A DNA stretch of 64,000 nucleotides. Origin: an uncultured Opitutales bacterium (GTDB lineage Bacteria > Verrucomicrobiota > Verrucomicrobiia > Opitutales > Intestinicryptomonadaceae). A program made the translations under genes and the position numbers. Below are positions 35,576 through 45,600 of the stretch, piece after piece. Numbering within the stretch: the first letter of the stretch is position 1; the number at the start of each line of letters is the position of its first letter. The DNA lies in contig URAJ01000008.1 of assembly GCA_900545715.1 (NCBI GenBank), positions 4,574 to 68,573 of the forward strand, in the 5' to 3' direction. A model generated the notes under the pieces. It worked only from the letters and a program-made list of their open reading frames with translations, was not told where the DNA came from and ran no database searches.

Positions 35576-37141
35576 CTATTCGGATTTTTTAACGGGCGCC
35601 TTTGCGGCCGATACTACAACCGAGGTGTTTTTACTGTCGCCTGAATAGTAGGCGAGGTAATGGACGTCGCCGATTTCAGTGGCGTTTACATTGCCCGCAT
35701 CGTACCCGATTGCGCTCGCGAATGCAATTATTTCAGGGTCGGGCCATGCGAGGGGATTGCCGAAAATCTTGTCGGCCTCAGCCACCCTGCGCTTTAAAAG
35801 CCCGCGCCCGCGCTGGTAGTAGTAGTTGCTTATAAGCCCCGTATCCTTGTCGTATATAAGGCTTGGGGTTGAGATGAATACGTCGGTTATATTGGTCCTC
35901 TTTTTGGTCCACGTTTTGCCGTAGTCCCTCGACTCTATCTGAAATTGGGCGCGCTGGGTGGATTCGTTTGCGTGCTCTATGCGCGCTATCACGATTATCC
36001 TGCCGTCGCCGATATACGCTGCCGAGGGTTCGGTCGTCCAGCCTATATTGTCAAGCCCGGACTCAACCGTCTTTTGGACCCACGTTTTCCCGTTGTCGGA
36101 ACTTGTGAGCGTTCCCCATGCGTTCCGGGCGTTTTTGCCGTAATTGCCAGTAAACCACAGCGCCATGAGCCCTACATTCGGCACATGGAAGACGTCTGTG
36201 ATTTGCATCGGCATTGGGTCGAGCTTTGGTGTTGAGATGTGCGTAAAATTCACTCCGTCAGACGTGCGGTAGAGCTTGTGAATGCGGTTTTTGCCCTGAA
36301 ATCTAATCCACAGCAGCATTTCTCCGTTTTCGTCCAAGCCCTTGCCGATTGGGACTTCTCCGTATTTAGGGTCGGCCGACACGACGTGCGGTTTCGACCA
36401 TGTCTTCCCGCCGTCTTCCGATACGCGCGCGTATGACTCCCGCTTTCCCTCTGCGATGTTGTGCGCCTTGCCGATACTGTATGCGCACACGAGCTTGTTC
36501 CCCAGCGCCTGCATCATCGGCCACGAGTTGTATCCCTCAGCGGTTTCGACGGGCATAGGCTCGGGCAAATCCGCTACGGGGGTGATTTTGATTGCGGTGA
36601 TGGCTGTCGGATACTCGAATGTGTCGGAATGGTCGGAGGCCTTGCGCTCGATTCTTATTTTGACCGGAAGGCCCGGCTTTGCAGGATAGCATGACTCCAA
36701 TTCTACTTTCTTGCTCTTGAAGGGCTCGCCGGGGATTTTCCCCCTTACGAAGGAGCTTTTTATTTTGTTTGTCTCTTTTCCCGTTGACGGGTCTATCTGC
36801 GAAGATACCGCTCTGTAGACGTCCTCTTTCGACGCGTCTGCATTCCCAACCGGAGCCGTCTCAATCTCTATTTTCAGTCCCCGGAACCCCTCCGGCATTT
36901 TTTCCAACACAGCTTCGACAGATTCGTCAAAGTTGCCGGATAAAATCCAAGCTTTGACTGTTCCAGAATCGGTTTTGACCGCTTTTTTATATGGTTTTCC
37001 GGAAGCGGCGCGCACGTTTTGCGGGCTTATTTTTATTTCATTAGCGGCTTTCTGGCTTGCGCATGAAGTGCAGGCGAAAGCGAAGATAAGGGCCGATGCC
37101 GCCGTTATGGTTGCGAAAAATTTTTGGCGTTTTTTTATCAT
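35576..37141 (-). CDS. BNR-repeat sialidase-like lipoprotein
   Basis: Exported beta-propeller protein, about 521 residues from the ATG at 37141. The N-terminus is a lipoprotein-type signal ending near CTSC (Cys24/Cys27). Three Asp-box (BNR) motifs are clear: SEDGGKTW, SSDNGKTW and SRDYGKTW. The arginine-containing RIP motif of GH33 sialidases is not evident; the equivalent region reads EGYNSWPMM. The fold is therefore well supported but sialidase activity is not. It follows the GH106-like gene by 72 bp and shares its terminator, so both may act on the same glycan. Confidence 0.78.
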   Translation of the reverse strand: MIKKRQKFFATITAASALIFAFACTSCASQKAANEIKISPQNVRAASGKPYKKAVKTDSGTVKAWILSGNFDESVEAVLEKMPEGFRGLKIEIETAPVGNADASKEDVYRAVSSQIDPSTGKETNKIKSSFVRGKIPGEPFKSKKVELESCYPAKPGLPVKIRIERKASDHSDTFEYPTAITAIKITPVADLPEPMPVETAEGYNSWPMMQALGNKLVCAYSIGKAHNIAEGKRESYARVSEDGGKTWSKPHVVSADPKYGEVPIGKGLDENGEMLLWIRFQGKNRIHKLYRTSDGVNFTHISTPKLDPMPMQITDVFHVPNVGLMALWFTGNYGKNARNAWGTLTSSDNGKTWVQKTVESGLDNIGWTTEPSAAYIGDGRIIVIARIEHANESTQRAQFQIESRDYGKTWTKKRTNITDVFISTPSLIYDKDTGLISNYYYQRGRGLLKRRVAEADKIFGNPLAWPDPEIIAFASAIGYDAGNVNATEIGDVHYLAYYSGDSKNTSVVVSAAKAPVKKSE

Positions 37142-37213
37142 GATGCTGTGTTTTCGTAGCTTATTTTGTGCTTTGCGCCGCTCTTGCAAATGCGCGGAAT
37201 GCGGCGGGAGGCG

Positions 37214-39556
37214 TTATTCAAAGTAAATTTCTGCGATTGGCGTTATGGGCTTAGAGTTTTCCACAGGTTTTTGGGATTTTAACCATGTATGGAAATTCGG
37301 GCGCTCGAACGCCTTTGTGCCGAAAATTCGCGCGATTGATGTTTCGCGGAGGATTTTGATTTCCGCCCGCTTGCCTGCGAGTTCGCGCGGCAGTACCCAC
37401 GAATACGGCGCCCACGCCCTGCGCCCGAGAGATTTTCCGTCCACAAAAAGTTCGGCGGGCAGGCCGCCCGTGTCAGTTCTAACTCTCACGGCCCATTCGG
37501 GGATTTTTAGAGTGGCTGTCTGGGTTATGCCGCCCGCGTATCCGTAAAGTCCCGCGCCATCGTTTTTATATGGCGCAAGGTTTGCGCCGTCTTGCGAGAA
37601 GTTCCCCGCAAGCAGGGCGGCGGGCAGATACGGATAATCAACTTCGGAATTTTCTATTGCAAGCGTATGCGCGCCTTTTTTCAGTTTGAAGACCTTTTGC
37701 CTGTACAACTCCCGAAAGCCCGAAGTCAGGGCGGAACAATCGGAAGCGGCCTCTATTGCATTGCCGTCGAGCGATATTTTTGCCGCATTTGGAACGGCGA
37801 GGGTGATAACCGATATTTCTGCGTCTTCGGCGAGGAAAAAGTCGAATTTGCCTTTTTCAAATTCGGCGCGCGCAATGTTTGGGGAGTCGAGCTCCACCTT
37901 CCACGCGGGCAGTATTTCAACGCCGCGCGGGTATAGGGTAATGGGGCTTTTCGCGCCGCAACTTTTTACCGCAAATAAATTCCTCGTTTTATCGGAGTAG
38001 CTTATGATTATTGCGGAGCCGTCCTCATATTCGCGGATAAATACGTCTTTTGGCATATTGCCCTGGGCGTCTTCCACGCGCATCGTCCTTTCAAATTTTG
38101 AGAGCAGGTTTTCCTTTAGCATGGGGTAGTCCCAAAAACTTTTATTTGAGGCTTCGTCGATTATTTGGTCGCCTTTCATATTTAGCACTATGGGCGCGGA
38201 AGGCTTGTCTTCGGGCGCAAGCAGGCGCCAAGAGTATTGGTCGGAGGCGAGATTTTTTAGCAGCCACGTTAGGTTTGCCTGCTTGTAGGGATAGCGGACT
38301 TCAACCAACGGTTGTTTGCGCTTTTTTGTTGCGAAGGAAGCCGCAATCTTGGCTTCGTCCCCGAGCTCCTTCATGTAGCTAAACCACGGTTGGGCAGGGG
38401 TGAATGCAGTGTAATAAAATTTTTTTATGGCGTTTCCGCGCGCGTCTATCGGGCCGAGAAAGCAATAGCGGTTCATTCCGAATGCCGCAGCAAGCCATAT
38501 TTGCCTGCGCAGCTTTTGGTAGGGCATGTCTGTAGGGCCTATCGCAAACAGCTCTATCAACCCGCCTTTGTTTCCGCGCTTTTCGATTGCGTACATTCCC
38601 GTCCCGTAGGTTAGCCATTCTACGCTTTCAAAATTGTCGGGAGTAAAAATATCGTCGATTGCGGGAAATGAAAATTCGCTGAGGACTTTTAACGGGTGCC
38701 CGTTTTGCCTAAGCGCCTTTGAGGAAAAATACTCGTCCATTAGGTGCCCCGTAAGGACCATTCCGTGTTTTGCGCACCAGTCGGAAATTCTTTTTGCGTA
38801 GGTTTGCGAAAAACGTTTTGCGATAAGCCTGTTTACGGGCTCTTCGTGAGTGAGGCTCCCCGTGCGGGCGGCGATAAGCATGTCGGTGCGAAGGTCGGTT
38901 CCCGTGAGCTTTTTATAGTCTTCTTCTATCCCTTTGTAGTAGGGAACCTTTATTTTATCTGAGGCGTACTGTTTCCAGTTGAAATATCCGGCGGAAGGTT
39001 CATCGGTAAATACGCCTTTTACGAGGCTGCCGAGGTAGGGGGCGAGCTTTTTTGCGTATTTTTCGTGCGTTAGGGAAATGAAGCACTCGACAACGTCAGG
39101 CTCGAGGAGGTTCGACATGTCGGGGTTTTCGCGCATTACTATTTCAAAATTTCCGTCCTTGTTTTTAACGGCGTTTAAGTGGCGGAATACAAAATCCGGA
39201 TTTTGCTTCATTACGGTCTTATTTGCCGTGCCGCTTGGCCAGTTAAATTCGTCGTATAGCCATATTGATGTGTAGCCGAGCTCCTTTGCGGTGGCGCATA
39301 TTTTTTCGCAAGTATCGAGCCATTCGTCGGACATGTATTCGAGTTCGCAGCCCGAGCGCGGATATATTAAGTATTGTGTTATGCCTACATCTTTAAATCC
39401 CTTTAAGGCTTTTTTTATAGTTTGCGCGTCGGGCTTGCCTACGACCGCTCCCATGGGGATTAGCGGGTTCTCATCTTCTGGTGGCGTTCGCGAAAGCGCT
39501 GTAAGGCTTATCGCGCAAAATGTCAGGGATAGAAGGATAGGCTTGGATAAGTTCAT
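37214..39556 (-). CDS. Secreted GH106-like glycoside hydrolase
   Basis: Exported hydrolase of 780 residues with a signal peptide (1-22). The catalytic barrel region contains WLYDEFNWPSGTANKTV (99-115), a motif characteristic of GH106-type alpha-L-rhamnosidases and relatives, then GVFTDEPSAGYF near 186 with a likely catalytic carboxylate. The C-terminus (about 690-770) is a galactose-binding-like beta domain with LFVDGKSLGRRAWAPYSW. It is shorter than typical GH106 enzymes (about 1000 residues), so the exact family and linkage remain open. First gene of a two-gene operon with the sialidase-like gene. Confidence 0.75.
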   Translation of the reverse strand: MNLSKPILLSLTFCAISLTALSRTPPEDENPLIPMGAVVGKPDAQTIKKALKGFKDVGITQYLIYPRSGCELEYMSDEWLDTCEKICATAKELGYTSIWLYDEFNWPSGTANKTVMKQNPDFVFRHLNAVKNKDGNFEIVMRENPDMSNLLEPDVVECFISLTHEKYAKKLAPYLGSLVKGVFTDEPSAGYFNWKQYASDKIKVPYYKGIEEDYKKLTGTDLRTDMLIAARTGSLTHEEPVNRLIAKRFSQTYAKRISDWCAKHGMVLTGHLMDEYFSSKALRQNGHPLKVLSEFSFPAIDDIFTPDNFESVEWLTYGTGMYAIEKRGNKGGLIELFAIGPTDMPYQKLRRQIWLAAAFGMNRYCFLGPIDARGNAIKKFYYTAFTPAQPWFSYMKELGDEAKIAASFATKKRKQPLVEVRYPYKQANLTWLLKNLASDQYSWRLLAPEDKPSAPIVLNMKGDQIIDEASNKSFWDYPMLKENLLSKFERTMRVEDAQGNMPKDVFIREYEDGSAIIISYSDKTRNLFAVKSCGAKSPITLYPRGVEILPAWKVELDSPNIARAEFEKGKFDFFLAEDAEISVITLAVPNAAKISLDGNAIEAASDCSALTSGFRELYRQKVFKLKKGAHTLAIENSEVDYPYLPAALLAGNFSQDGANLAPYKNDGAGLYGYAGGITQTATLKIPEWAVRVRTDTGGLPAELFVDGKSLGRRAWAPYSWVLPRELAGKRAEIKILRETSIARIFGTKAFERPNFHTWLKSQKPVENSKPITPIAEIYFE

Positions 39557-40055
39557 AAGATATTTTTTTCAAAGGGCGCGGATGTTGTCAATATATAATG
39601 AGATAATAAAGAAATTGTATTTTTTATATGATTGCGGCTATTGCAAAAAAAAATACCCCACATAAAGAGATAGAGAATAAAATACGCTTTTTATATATTT
39701 GTGGTTATTTTGAAAAAAAACTGTTCCTGTCTATTGGGAAGCGCGGCGCTTGCGCGCAAGCTCGGGAACTCCAAAGAAAATTTTTTATTCTGTTAATATA
39801 AAACAGTGGCTCGCCGGGATAAAAATCAAAGCGCGGGATAAGAAAAATTTTTCTGACTCCCATTTTGTGCGGGCACGGAAATTTTCTGTATCTATAAAAT
39901 TTTGTTTAGCGGTATAAAAAACAGCCAATATTTCTAAAATTGGCGTCATTTGAGTTATGGTGAAAGCATCCGAAAGCCGAGTGCGCCGCTCTGCAATAAA
40001 GCCTGTGTCCGCTTCAATAAGAGCAGGCAGTAAATTTTGCGGACCTTTCCAGAGC
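39557..40055. other. Gene-free stretch between two minus-strand genes, with a 67-bp duplication
   Basis: AT-rich. GAGATA followed by AATAAARAAAT, then TTTTTATAT and a G/A-rich end, occurs near 39600 and again near 39667 as a degenerate tandem duplication. A GC-rich palindromic spot (GCTTGCGCGCAAGC) lies near 39749. No gene or RNA recognised. Confidence 0.5.
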
Positions 40056-40081
40056 AAAAAAAACGCGCCCCGAAGGGCGCG
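40056..40081 (-). terminator. glnA terminator
   Basis: A 7-bp stem (CGCGCCC / GGGCGCG) with a CGAA loop and eight T on the minus strand, 24 bp after the glnA stop. Confidence 0.88.
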
Positions 40082-40104
40082 CCCTAAAACAAACAACCAA
40101 CAAG

Positions 40105-42237
40105 TTAATAGACGAACAACAGCTCGCTGTATTTAGGCATGGGCCATAGATCGTCGGCAACTTCAAGCTCAAGCTTGTCTGCAATCTCGCGGACGCCGTT
40201 CATGGCTTCAATTCTCGCCTTGGAGTCGTCCTTTTTCAAGGCCGCTTCTAGGCTCGCGTTTGCCTTGTCGAGGCTGTCGGCGAGGGTTGCGATAAGTTTG
40301 CATTTTGAAGTCAAAGCCGCGCTCTTCACGCCTGCCGCTTTTACAGACACGGCGTCGGAAGTGAGTTTTCCGAGATATTCGAGAGCCGCCGGTACTATCA
40401 TTGTCTTGGACATATTGAGCGTCAAGGCGGCCTCTATCTGTATCTTCTTCATGTACTCTTCCATGAAGACTTCGTAGCGGCTTTTTAGCTCCGTATCCCT
40501 GAGAACGCCGTACTTTTCGAAGAGTGCGATGTTTTCGGGCTTGATAAGCGGTTTTAGCGCTTCCGGAGTGTTGCGGAGGTTCGGCAGCCCGCGCTTTGCC
40601 GCTTCTTTCTTCCATGCATCGTTGTATCCGTCGCCGTTGAAGATTACCTTCTTGTGCTTCTTTACGATGTTTTGGAGGATTTTTTGCAGACCCTTTTGGA
40701 AGTCGGCTTTCGAGAGCGCTTCAAGCTGCGTCGAGATTTCGTCGAACGCTTCCGCAACAATCGTGTTCAAAATGATGTTCGGATTTGCGCACGATTGCGA
40801 CGAACCCGCCGCGCGGAATTCGAATTTGTTTCCGGTGAAAGCGAATGGGCTAGTGCGGTTTCTGTCCGTGACGTCGCAGGGCAGCGGGGGAAGAGTGTCA
40901 ACTCCGATTTTTATAAAGTTGCTGTTCTTCGAGCTTTTTGCCTCGCCCGCTTCGATTTGGTCGATAATGTCGGTGAGCTGTTCGCCGAGGAATATGGAGA
41001 TTATGGCCGGCGGAGCTTCGTTCGCGCCCAAGCGGTGGTCGTTTCCGGCGCTTGCCGTCGCGGAGCGGAGCAGGTCGGCATGTTCGTCAACAGCCTTTAT
41101 GACGGCGCAGAGGGTCGTCATGAATATGGCGTTTTCATGCGGGTTCGTTCCGGGATTTAGCAGGTTGCGGTCGCCAACTGAAATTGACCAGTTATTGTGT
41201 TTGCCGGAACCGTTAATTCCTGAGAACGGCTTTTCGTGCAACAGGCATTCAAACCCGTGTTTTTCCGCCGTGTTGCGCAGAATTTCCATAATCATCATGT
41301 TATGGTCTATCGCCAAGTTTAGCTCTTCAAACACAGGCGCAATTTCAAACTGCGCGGGAGCAACTTCGTTGTGGCGGGTTTTTGCCGGAATGCCGATTCT
41401 CCACAATTCCCTATCGACCTCCGCCATAAAGTTTATTATGCGGGGTTGAATCGAGGCGAAGTAGTGGTCTTCAAGCTGCTGGTGCTTTACTGGCGGCGCT
41501 CCAAACAGAGTGCGGCCCGTTTGCATTAGGTCGGGGCGCAAAATGTAGAGCGATTTATCAACGAGGAAGTATTCCTGTTCAGCGCCGAGGGTGACAGACA
41601 CGCGGTCGTCAGTCTTAATTCCAAAGCATTTCAAGAGGCGTTTTGCCTGCATGCTCAGAACCTGTATTGAGCGCAATAGAGGAGTCTTTTTATCGAGAAC
41701 TTCGCCTGTATAAGAGCAGAACATTGTGGGGATGCAGAGTGTTGCAACGCCCGCGGTTCTCTTAATAAATGCCGGTGAAGTGGGGTCCCACGCAGTGTAG
41801 CCTCTCGCCTCGAAGGTGGATCTCAATCCGCCGGAGGGGAATGAAGACGCGTCCGGTTCGCCGAGGATTAGATTTTTGCCGGAGAACCTTGTTATCGCTC
41901 CGCCGTCTTTTGTGGGTTCGAGGAATGCGTCATGCTTTTCCGCGCTCGCACCTGTGAGCGGAAGGAACCAGTGTGTGTAGTGGGTGGCACCTCTGCTCAT
42001 CGCCCAGATTTTCATAGCGTGGGCTACGTCGTCGGCAACGGCGGGGTCGAGCGGTACGCCCTGGCGTATCGTGTCGAGGAGTTTTTTGTATATCGGCTTG
42101 GAAACGTAATCTTCGAGCGTTTTTAGTCCGAACGTGTCGATTCCGTACTCCTCGTCGACTCTGTATGGCTTAATTTCCGTATCGTAGACGTTTTCGCGGC
42201 TTGCGATAGCGGTCAAAGCTTTTTTTCTTGCATTCAT
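40105..42237 (-). CDS. glnN: Glutamine synthetase type III
   Basis: Makes glutamine from glutamate, ammonia and ATP. It has 710 residues, the large GSIII form. Conserved GS segments are present: THWFLPLTGASAEKHDAF, LGAEQEYFLVD, ARHNEVAPAQFEIAP-like (KTRHNEVAPAQFEIAP), NGSGKHNNWS and NRTSPFAFTGNKFEFR. The ATG at 42237 was chosen because AAAGGG lies just upstream. The alternative in-frame ATG at 42285 is inside the sigma-54 -12 element and so would not be transcribed. It diverges from gltB and has its own terminator. Confidence 0.96.
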   Translation of the reverse strand: MNARKKALTAIASRENVYDTEIKPYRVDEEYGIDTFGLKTLEDYVSKPIYKKLLDTIRQGVPLDPAVADDVAHAMKIWAMSRGATHYTHWFLPLTGASAEKHDAFLEPTKDGGAITRFSGKNLILGEPDASSFPSGGLRSTFEARGYTAWDPTSPAFIKRTAGVATLCIPTMFCSYTGEVLDKKTPLLRSIQVLSMQAKRLLKCFGIKTDDRVSVTLGAEQEYFLVDKSLYILRPDLMQTGRTLFGAPPVKHQQLEDHYFASIQPRIINFMAEVDRELWRIGIPAKTRHNEVAPAQFEIAPVFEELNLAIDHNMMIMEILRNTAEKHGFECLLHEKPFSGINGSGKHNNWSISVGDRNLLNPGTNPHENAIFMTTLCAVIKAVDEHADLLRSATASAGNDHRLGANEAPPAIISIFLGEQLTDIIDQIEAGEAKSSKNSNFIKIGVDTLPPLPCDVTDRNRTSPFAFTGNKFEFRAAGSSQSCANPNIILNTIVAEAFDEISTQLEALSKADFQKGLQKILQNIVKKHKKVIFNGDGYNDAWKKEAAKRGLPNLRNTPEALKPLIKPENIALFEKYGVLRDTELKSRYEVFMEEYMKKIQIEAALTLNMSKTMIVPAALEYLGKLTSDAVSVKAAGVKSAALTSKCKLIATLADSLDKANASLEAALKKDDSKARIEAMNGVREIADKLELEVADDLWPMPKYSELLFVY

Positions 42238-42280
42238 TTTTTCCCTTTTGTTGTTAAATTTTAAGGACGCTTTTTTTGTA

Positions 42281-42296
42281 AGCATATATCGTGCCA
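42281..42296 (-). promoter_or_regulatory. Sigma-54 promoter of glnA
   Basis: On the minus strand the sequence reads TGGCACGATATATGCT, matching TGGCACG-N4-TTGCW at all key positions except one T, with GG and GC correctly spaced. Transcription would begin near 42271, leaving a leader of about 33 nt that includes the ribosome-binding site of the ATG at 42237. Confidence 0.8.
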
Positions 42297-42428
42297 GTTT
42301 TTTCTAAGCGGCGTAAAATATTTGTTTTTTTCTTTAATCGCGCTCTATATGTATATATATGCGGCAAATATTGACGATTTTTATTCGCATTCCAAGATTT
42401 TAATATAAATATGGGTAAAATAATTACT

Positions 42429-42470
42429 ACAAAATTGTCGTAATTTGGGTTTTAAATATGACAATTTTGT
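42429..42470. promoter_or_regulatory. Inverted repeat, candidate activator (enhancer) site
   Basis: Perfect 11-bp arms ACAAAATTGTC (42429-42439) and GACAATTTTGT (42460-42470), centres 31 bp apart, about three helical turns. The site is about 130 bp from the glnA -24 element and about 100 bp from the gltB -24 element, the usual range for sigma-54 activator sites. A further half-site ACAAAATTGG lies at 42562. Confidence 0.6.
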
Positions 42471-42552
42471 TGTATAGATGCCGCTAAAACGAGCTACATT
42501 TTTGGATAGCATATTTCTTGCATTGTAAGTTATTTTTTATAAATATGTTGTG

Positions 42553-42564
42553 TGTAATATTACA
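42553..42564. promoter_or_regulatory. 12-bp perfect palindrome next to the gltB promoter
   Basis: TGTAATATTACA is its own reverse complement and ends 4 bp before the gltB -24 box. It could be a second regulator site, since a bound protein there would compete with sigma-54 polymerase. Confidence 0.35.
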
Positions 42565-42568
42565 AAAT

Positions 42569-42584
42569 TGGCACATTATCTGCT
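42569..42584 (+). promoter_or_regulatory. Sigma-54 promoter of gltBD
   Basis: TGGCACATTATCTGCT fits TGGCAC-N5-TTGCW with one mismatch and correct GG/GC spacing. Transcription would start near 42595, giving a 20-nt leader without an obvious Shine-Dalgarno sequence before the gltB ATG. Confidence 0.8.
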
Positions 42585-42614
42585 TAAAAGATAAAGCAAC
42601 AACATTACTAAATT

Positions 42615-45600
42615 ATGCAGGAAAATCGTACAACCAACTCTTACTTCCCGCGCCCGCAGGGAATGTATAATTCAATAAACGAACACGACGCTTGCGGAGT
42701 GGGACTTGTAGCCGACATTAACGCCGTCCGCAAACACGAAATAGTGGAGAACGGCATAAAAGTACTGGAACGCCTAATGCATAGAGGCGCGGTGGGCGGA
42801 GACTCTCAAACCGGCGACGGTGCGGGCATAATGACCCAAATACCCCATGAGTTCTTCAAGGCTATTGTAAAGAATTTGCCTGAGCGCGGCAAATATGGCG
42901 TAGGCATGGTTTTTCTACCGCGCGACAAAAATGTAGCGGAAGAGTGCAAGCGCATTATAGAGGCGGACACCGCAGCCGAAAACTTAAAGATTTTTGCATG
43001 GAGGGAAGTCCCGGTAAATATGGACGCCATTGGCGGCATGGCACTCGAATCCTGCCCGAAAATTGAACAATTTTTCGTAGAAGGCGCAGGTGATAAAAAT
43101 GAGACCGACTTTGAGCGCGCCCTCTATATCCTCCGCCGCAGAATAGAAAAAGACGTTGACGCAAAGACTGCTGCCGGCGACACTTTTTATATTTGCACCC
43201 TCTCTTGCAGGACTATCGTCTATAAGGGCCTTTTAAACGCTCCGCAGCTTCGCAAATTCTTCCCGGATCTCGCCGACGAGAATTTTAAGAGCGCAATAGC
43301 CCTCGTCCACCAAAGGTACAGTACCAACACTTTCCCGACTTGGCAGTTGGCACAGCCGTTCCGCTACCTTGCTCACAACGGCGAAATTAACACGCTGAGG
43401 GGAAATCTGAACCAGATGCGCTCGCGCGAGGACCACTTCTGCTCGCCGCTATTTGGCGACGACATCAAAAAAATTCTCCCAGTAATCCGCGAAGGGCAGA
43501 GCGACTCCGCATGCTTGGACAACGCTGTCGAATTGTACACCTCCGCGGGGCGGAGCCTCCCGCATACGATGCTAATGCTCGTGCCGCAGGCTTGGGGCAG
43601 AAATTTTTATGTGAGCAAAGACATACAGGGGTTCTTTGAATACCACTCCGGATTGTCGGAACCGTGGGACGGCCCGGCGGCGCTCGCATTCACCGACGGC
43701 GTGAACGCCGGAGCCCTTTTGGACCGCAACGGTTTGCGCCCTGCGCGCTTTACGCTCACAAAGAGCGGAAAATTTGTGCTCGCATCGGAAACTGGCGTTC
43801 TTGACATTCCGCCGTCGGAAGTGGTAATGCGCGGCAGGCTCGGCGCGGGCGAGATGATATACCTCGACCTCAACAAGCACCGCATACTTTTCGACAAGGA
43901 AATAAAGACTCTCGTTGCCCGCGGAAAGCCGTATCGCAGGTGGGTGGACGCAAACCGCATAACTCTAAGCGGAATATTTGAATCTGTACCCGAGCCGATT
44001 ATCGGAGAAAACATCGTCCAGCGCCAAAAGCTTTTCGGCTACACGGCCGAGGATCTCGACCTTATTTTGCGCCCGATGGCGGAGAAGGGGGCCGAACCGA
44101 TAGGCTCGATGGGAAACGACGCGGCACTCGCAGTGCTCTCCGAGAAGCCCCAGCTGCTTTACGACTACTTTAAGCAGCTCTTTGCACAGGTCACGAATCC
44201 TCCGATTGACCCGATCCGCGAAGAGCTTGTCATGAGTCTTATGACATACATCGGCAACCAGGGCAACACACTTATCGAACTGCCCGAGCACGCGCACTTG
44301 TTAAAACTCCCGCACCCGATTCTCGCCAACCGCGACGTCGCTTGCATATTGTCCTCCAAAGTTGAAAACTTCCAGGCGGAGAGAATACCGGCAGAGTTCT
44401 CGGCGGCGGGCGGCGAAAAGGCGCTTCGCGAGTCGCTCGAAAAGCTGTCCGACGCGGCTGAAAATGCCGTGAGAAACGGAAAGAGCGTTATAATTATAAG
44501 CGATAAAAACTTGTCTTACGGGCATGCCCCGATACCGATGTTGCTTGCTGTTGCGGCGGTAAACCGCAGGCTCGTTGACAAGCGCTTGAGAACAAGCGCC
44601 GGGATAATTGCCGAAACCGGCGAAGCGCGCGAAGTGGCGCACTTCTGCCTGTTGCTCGGCTACGGGGCCACGGCAATCAACCCCTATTTGGCGATAGAGA
44701 CTGTCGCAAATATGGTCGAAAACGGACAAGTGACGGGCGTTGATGCGGCCGTTGCGGTTGCTAACTACATCAAGGCGGTCTGCAAGGGGATTTTGAAGGT
44801 TATGTCAAAAATGGGCATTTCCACCTTGCGCAGCTATCGCCAAGCGCAGGTATTTGAGGCGGTTGGGCTCGGAAAGGAGCTTGTCGATGCATATTTTGCG
44901 CCTACCGCTTCCCGCGTGGGCGGAATAGGTTTGACAGAAATCGCCGCCGAAACGCTCGAGCGCTACGGCAATGCGCACTACCCGAAGCCGAATTTTGAAA
45001 ATTCGCTCGAAAATATCGGCAAGTACAAGTTTAGGCGCGACGGCGAGCACCACTTGTGGACTCCCACAACGATAACGCTCTTGCAGCGCGCTGTGCGCGA
45101 AAACGACGTATCAAAATACCGCGAATACGCCGAGTTCATAAACAATCAGGCGCGCCACTTGTGCACTTTGCGCGGGCTATTCAAATTCAAGCCCACAAAG
45201 CCAGTTCCGATAGACGAAGTTGAAAGCGTGGATTCCATCGTCCACAGGTTCGTCACCGGCGCTATGAGCTTCGGCTCGATAAGCCCCGAGGCGCACGAGA
45301 CTATTGCGCTCGCCATGAACAGGCTCGGCGGAATGAGCAATTCAGGCGAGGGCGGCGAAGACCCGGCGCGCTACAAGGGCATCGGCACGTACGACAACAA
45401 GGCAAGCGCCATCAAGCAGGTCGCGAGCGGCAGATTCGGCGTCACTGCCGAGTACCTTATAAATGCCCGCGAATTGCAGATTAAGATAGCCCAGGGCGCA
45501 AAGCCTGGCGAGGGCGGACAGCTGCCAGGCCACAAGGTGAACGAGATAATCGCACGCGTGCGCCACGCCACTCCGGGCGTCAGCCTTATTTCTCCGCCGC

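Noticed and set aside
39785..40096. 103-codon minus-strand frame after glnA
   Set aside because: It overlaps the glnA terminator, resembles no family and lacks a ribosome-binding site.
42238..42285. Longer start for glnA at 42285
   Set aside because: The ATG forms part of the -12 element of the sigma-54 promoter, upstream of the expected transcription start; the ATG at 42237 has an AAAGGG ribosome-binding site.
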